Below are positions 61,658-64,000 of a stretch of DNA of 64,000 bases, piece after piece (within the stretch, counting starts at the first letter, position 1; the number at the start of each line of letters is the position of its first letter). Both the position numbers and the translations under genes were made by a program. Where the stretch lies: assembly GCF_000020005.1 (NCBI RefSeq), contig NC_010718.1:625001-689000 (forward strand). Direction: 5' to 3'. The notes under the pieces are model-generated. The model was not told the origin of the DNA and ran no database searches. It worked only from the letters and a program-made list of their open reading frames with translations. This stretch comes from Natranaerobius thermophilus JW/NM-WN-LF (lineage in GTDB: Bacteria > Bacillota > Natranaerobiia > Natranaerobiales > Natranaerobiaceae).

Positions 61658-62527
61658 ATGAAACAGACAATTCCAAGTTTTATTACCAAAATAAAGCCGG
61701 GAACTTTGATGGGATTTACAATATTATACTTGTTAGTTGCAGCAATTTTGGTGTATTTGGTAGATATCCAAAATGTTGGAATGCAAGGTTTCTTGGACAG
61801 ATTGTATGAGGTTACGAAATATAGAGCCCAGGAACCAACGGAACCCTTATTATTCGCCCATATTTTTAGAGAAGGAGGTCCCACAGAAATCCTGCAGTGG
61901 ATTTTACTGGGGGCGGCGGCCTTAATCAGTGCGTATCACGCAGGAAAATTAAGTAGTGAATTAGCAAATAACCGAAAAGAATCTCTCACAGATGCTCAGA
62001 AATTCACTTGCTTGTTGAGTATAGGATTACTATTCATGTTATTAGAAGATGCAGGTAATCCCAGACACACTTTGGCCACATATTTTCCTACTATCTTTGA
62101 ATATTTGGGTATTGAAAACTTTTTAACCGGTAGCACTGGGATTGAACTAGTCTACTTTGGTGTTTTAGGCTTATTTATGCTGGGTGCCGCCTGGTATTTT
62201 TGGCGGCATGCCCGGCATTTATCTATGGCACGAAATTACTTGATTCTGGGTTATTTGTCTTATGGAGTCGCAACAATGGCATCAGCTACCAGAAACATAG
62301 GTAATTGGTATATTAAAGTAGGATCTAGGATAAATGAAATGATTGGTGAAGGAGCCATAGCTAATAATCTTGACCCTAATTATATTAGGGGCAATTTTAC
62401 GCCAACAGAGCGTGTTGGATTCTTGCTAATGGATAATTTGTTTGAAGAATCTTTAGAATTAATTGGTGCTACTGCCTTGGTAGCCGGGATACTAGCTTAC
62501 ATTAAATACCAGGATTTTACAGAATAA
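61658..62527 (+). CDS. multi-helix membrane protein of unknown function
   Basis: About 289 residues with about six helices; conserved-looking acidic residues in helices (LLEDAGNPRH, LFEESLELIG). ATG 61658 with GAGGCG 6 bases upstream; the longer frame to 61574 has no ribosome site. No family recognised. It closes with a terminator. Confidence 0.7.
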   Translation: MKQTIPSFITKIKPGTLMGFTILYLLVAAILVYLVDIQNVGMQGFLDRLYEVTKYRAQEPTEPLLFAHIFREGGPTEILQWILLGAAALISAYHAGKLSSELANNRKESLTDAQKFTCLLSIGLLFMLLEDAGNPRHTLATYFPTIFEYLGIENFLTGSTGIELVYFGVLGLFMLGAAWYFWRHARHLSMARNYLILGYLSYGVATMASATRNIGNWYIKVGSRINEMIGEGAIANNLDPNYIRGNFTPTERVGFLLMDNLFEESLELIGATALVAGILAYIKYQDFTE

Positions 62528-62528
62528 A

Positions 62529-62554
62529 AAACCTGCCATTAAAGGCAGGTTTTT
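62529..62554 (+). terminator. Rho-independent terminator
   Basis: AAACCTGCC / GGCAGGTTT stem with a 6-base loop and T tract. Confidence 0.92.
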
Positions 62555-62608
62555 GTATATTATGGTATAATTAACTAAAATAATACTAGAAAGGGGATTA
62601 CATATAGT

Positions 62609-64000
62609 ATGAGCAGTTTAGCTAGCCTGAGAAGAGAAATATTACTACTATTTGTTTTAGCAGCAACTATTGCAATTATTAGTGCATCTTTAGGAAACTT
62701 TACTAATACGACTTTTGCACGTGAAAAGGAGAATATGGTTGAACTGGGTAATGAAGTGCTTTTAGATGATTACCTTCACTTGGTAGAAGATAAACGAGTA
62801 GGGTTGATCACCAATCACACCGGTGTAAATAGCAATAAAGAAAGTCTAGTTGATGTTTTCATGGATGATGATGGAATAAATTTAACTGCTGTATATGCAC
62901 CAGAACATGGTTTGGACGGCGAAGCTAGTGCTGGAGAATACGTAGAATCATATACTCATGAAGAACATGATATTCCCGTTTTCAGTTTATATGGACAGAC
63001 TAGAGAACCTACCAGGGAAATGTTATCCAAAGTCGATGTATTACTGTTTGATATCCAGGATATAGGTGCCAGAAGTTATACATACATATCCACACTAAAT
63101 TATTCCATGATGGCTTCTGAGAAATATGATGTCCCTGTAATTGTTTTGGATAGGCCAAATCCCCTTGGGGGCATGACAGTAGAAGGTCCAGTCATGGAAG
63201 AAGAATTTATTTCTTTCGTTGGAGTGGACAAGTTACCTAAAGCCCATGGGATGACTGTAGGGGAACTGGCTCAGTTCTTTAATCGTAAAATTGACGTGGA
63301 CCTGACAGTTATTCCTATGAAAAATTATCAAAGAAATATGATCTTTCAAGATACCGGTTTACCTTGGGTTCAGACTTCGCCTAATATCCCGGATTTGGAT
63401 TCTTGTTTTGGATATATGGCTACAGGCTTAGGTGAGGGAACTGGTGTTTATCAAGCGGATAAATTCGAATGGATTGGTGGAAAAGATCTCGATTCATATA
63501 AATTTGCAGAAGCTCTAAACCAGGCGGGACTTGAAGGGGTTTCTTTTATCCCAGAAGATAGGGGAAGTGCCGGGGGAGTAAGACTTAATATTACTGATTA
63601 CTATGCCTTTAATCCTGCTAAAACTGGAATTTACGCCTTATCCCAGGCCTTTAAAATAGGAGACTTTGAAGTACCAACTAGTGACCAGGGAAATATTGTC
63701 ATGTTCGACAAAATTATGGGTACGGACCAAATAGGTATCGGCCTTAAAAAGGAGTTATCTCCACAGGAGATTGAAGAGAAGTATGCTCCTGAGTTACGCA
63801 ACTTTAAAGCAACTAGAAAACAGTATTTGCTGGATGAATACCAACCGGGAATCCTAGTTAAAGTAAATGAATCTATTATAAGTTTTGATGTCAAACCTTA
63901 TATCGATGACAATAATCGTGTTTTAGTTCCTCTAAGAAATATATCTGAAGCTCTGGGAACCTTTGTTCAATGGGAAGGAGATCATCAGGATGTGATAATA
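62609..64000 (+). CDS. NamZ-type exo-beta-N-acetylmuramidase (DUF1343), 3' end outside window
   Basis: 464 codons to the window edge. Signal or anchor helix (LLLFVLAATIAIISASLG), then the DUF1343 domain: VGLITNHTGVN, APEHGLDGEASAGE, LFDIQDIGARSYTYI, LDRPNPLGG and TSPNIPDLDSCFGYMATG. The family includes NamZ, which removes terminal MurNAc from peptidoglycan fragments. The last 60 residues begin a copper-amine-oxidase-N-like stalk domain (VLVPLRNISEALG). AAAGGGG about 12 bases before the ATG. The gene continues beyond 64000. Confidence 0.9.
   Translation, partial: MSSLASLRREILLLFVLAATIAIISASLGNFTNTTFAREKENMVELGNEVLLDDYLHLVEDKRVGLITNHTGVNSNKESLVDVFMDDDGINLTAVYAPEHGLDGEASAGEYVESYTHEEHDIPVFSLYGQTREPTREMLSKVDVLLFDIQDIGARSYTYISTLNYSMMASEKYDVPVIVLDRPNPLGGMTVEGPVMEEEFISFVGVDKLPKAHGMTVGELAQFFNRKIDVDLTVIPMKNYQRNMIFQDTGLPWVQTSPNIPDLDSCFGYMATGLGEGTGVYQADKFEWIGGKDLDSYKFAEALNQAGLEGVSFIPEDRGSAGGVRLNITDYYAFNPAKTGIYALSQAFKIGDFEVPTSDQGNIVMFDKIMGTDQIGIGLKKELSPQEIEEKYAPELRNFKATRKQYLLDEYQPGILVKVNESIISFDVKPYIDDNNRVLVPLRNISEALGTFVQWEGDHQDVII

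Noticed and set aside
1-64000. tRNA, rRNA, CRISPR arrays and prophage
   Set aside because: On reading I saw no cloverleaf with CCA context, no rRNA words, no regular spacer repeats and no phage structural genes. A tRNAscan or CRISPR finder run would be needed to exclude them fully.

Overview
The window comes from a low-G+C, A+T-rich, Gram-positive, endospore-forming anaerobe (class Clostridia in the broad sense). Evidence: a gerABC germinant-receptor operon, a SigI/RsgI pair, strong AGGAGG ribosome sites with many TTG/GTG starts, M20/D-amino-acid genes and a group IIC intron. Two BCCT osmolyte carriers, a tandem universal-stress protein and very acidic secreted proteins point to a salt-loving organism; a Natranaerobius-like haloalkaliphile would fit, but that name is inference from gene content.

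Layout. 1-5.2 kb: 3' end of a BCCT transporter, then (minus strand) gerA-gerB-gerC and a small membrane protein. 5.4-15.7 kb: FAD dehydrogenase, isochorismatase-like hydrolase, riboflavin-type ECF S component, BCCT carrier with Usp protein, Tex, a bacterial-type PARG, Smr and an M20 peptidase. 15.8-23.5 kb: FmdB-like zinc ribbon, a same-strand run (phosphoesterase, unknown protein, rhomboid-like protein, lipase), a second M20 enzyme, and a self-regulated TetR/small-exporter pair. 23.5-25.4 kb: a group IIC intron with maturase, inserted just behind the exporter's terminator. 25.4-39.8 kb: metabolic and housekeeping genes (ThiN, CofE-like, Asp/Glu racemase, D-amino acid aminotransferase, OadA/PycB, hemerythrin-CheX, FmdA/FmdB, cardiolipin synthase, diaminopropionate ammonia-lyase, THEP1 NTPase, YfcE).

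40-50 kb is an arsenate-respiration island: arrA, arrB, a TorD-type chaperone, moeA and a polyferredoxin on the plus strand; facing them are a NarL-type response regulator, a histidine kinase and an AioX/PhnD-like binding protein. A near-identical palindrome (AGGGTWTTCCCTGA) lies upstream of arrA and upstream of the sensory operon, and is the best candidate for the regulator site. No ArrC/NrfD-type membrane subunit is seen.

50.2-52.7 kb is a decayed Rnf operon: a frameshifted 3' remnant of rnfD, an intact rnfG whose protein carries four extra FMN-binding repeats (five predicted flavin sites), and a short ORF that looks like an rnfE fragment fused to the end of rnfA. The only part kept intact has been enlarged into a multi-flavin extracytoplasmic protein beside the arsenate reductase.

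52.7-64 kb: B12-domain sensor, CBS protein, secreted acidic protein, M14 carboxypeptidase, LapA-like protein, then a gene missed by ordinary ORF calling: a 104-codon minus-strand selenoprotein with an in-frame TGA (Sec35) followed by a SECIS-like hairpin with GGTC in its loop. The end holds sigI-rsgI, a secreted protein sharing the RsgI PPG motifs, a membrane protein and the 5' part of a NamZ-type (DUF1343) muramidase. No rRNA, tRNA or CRISPR array was seen.
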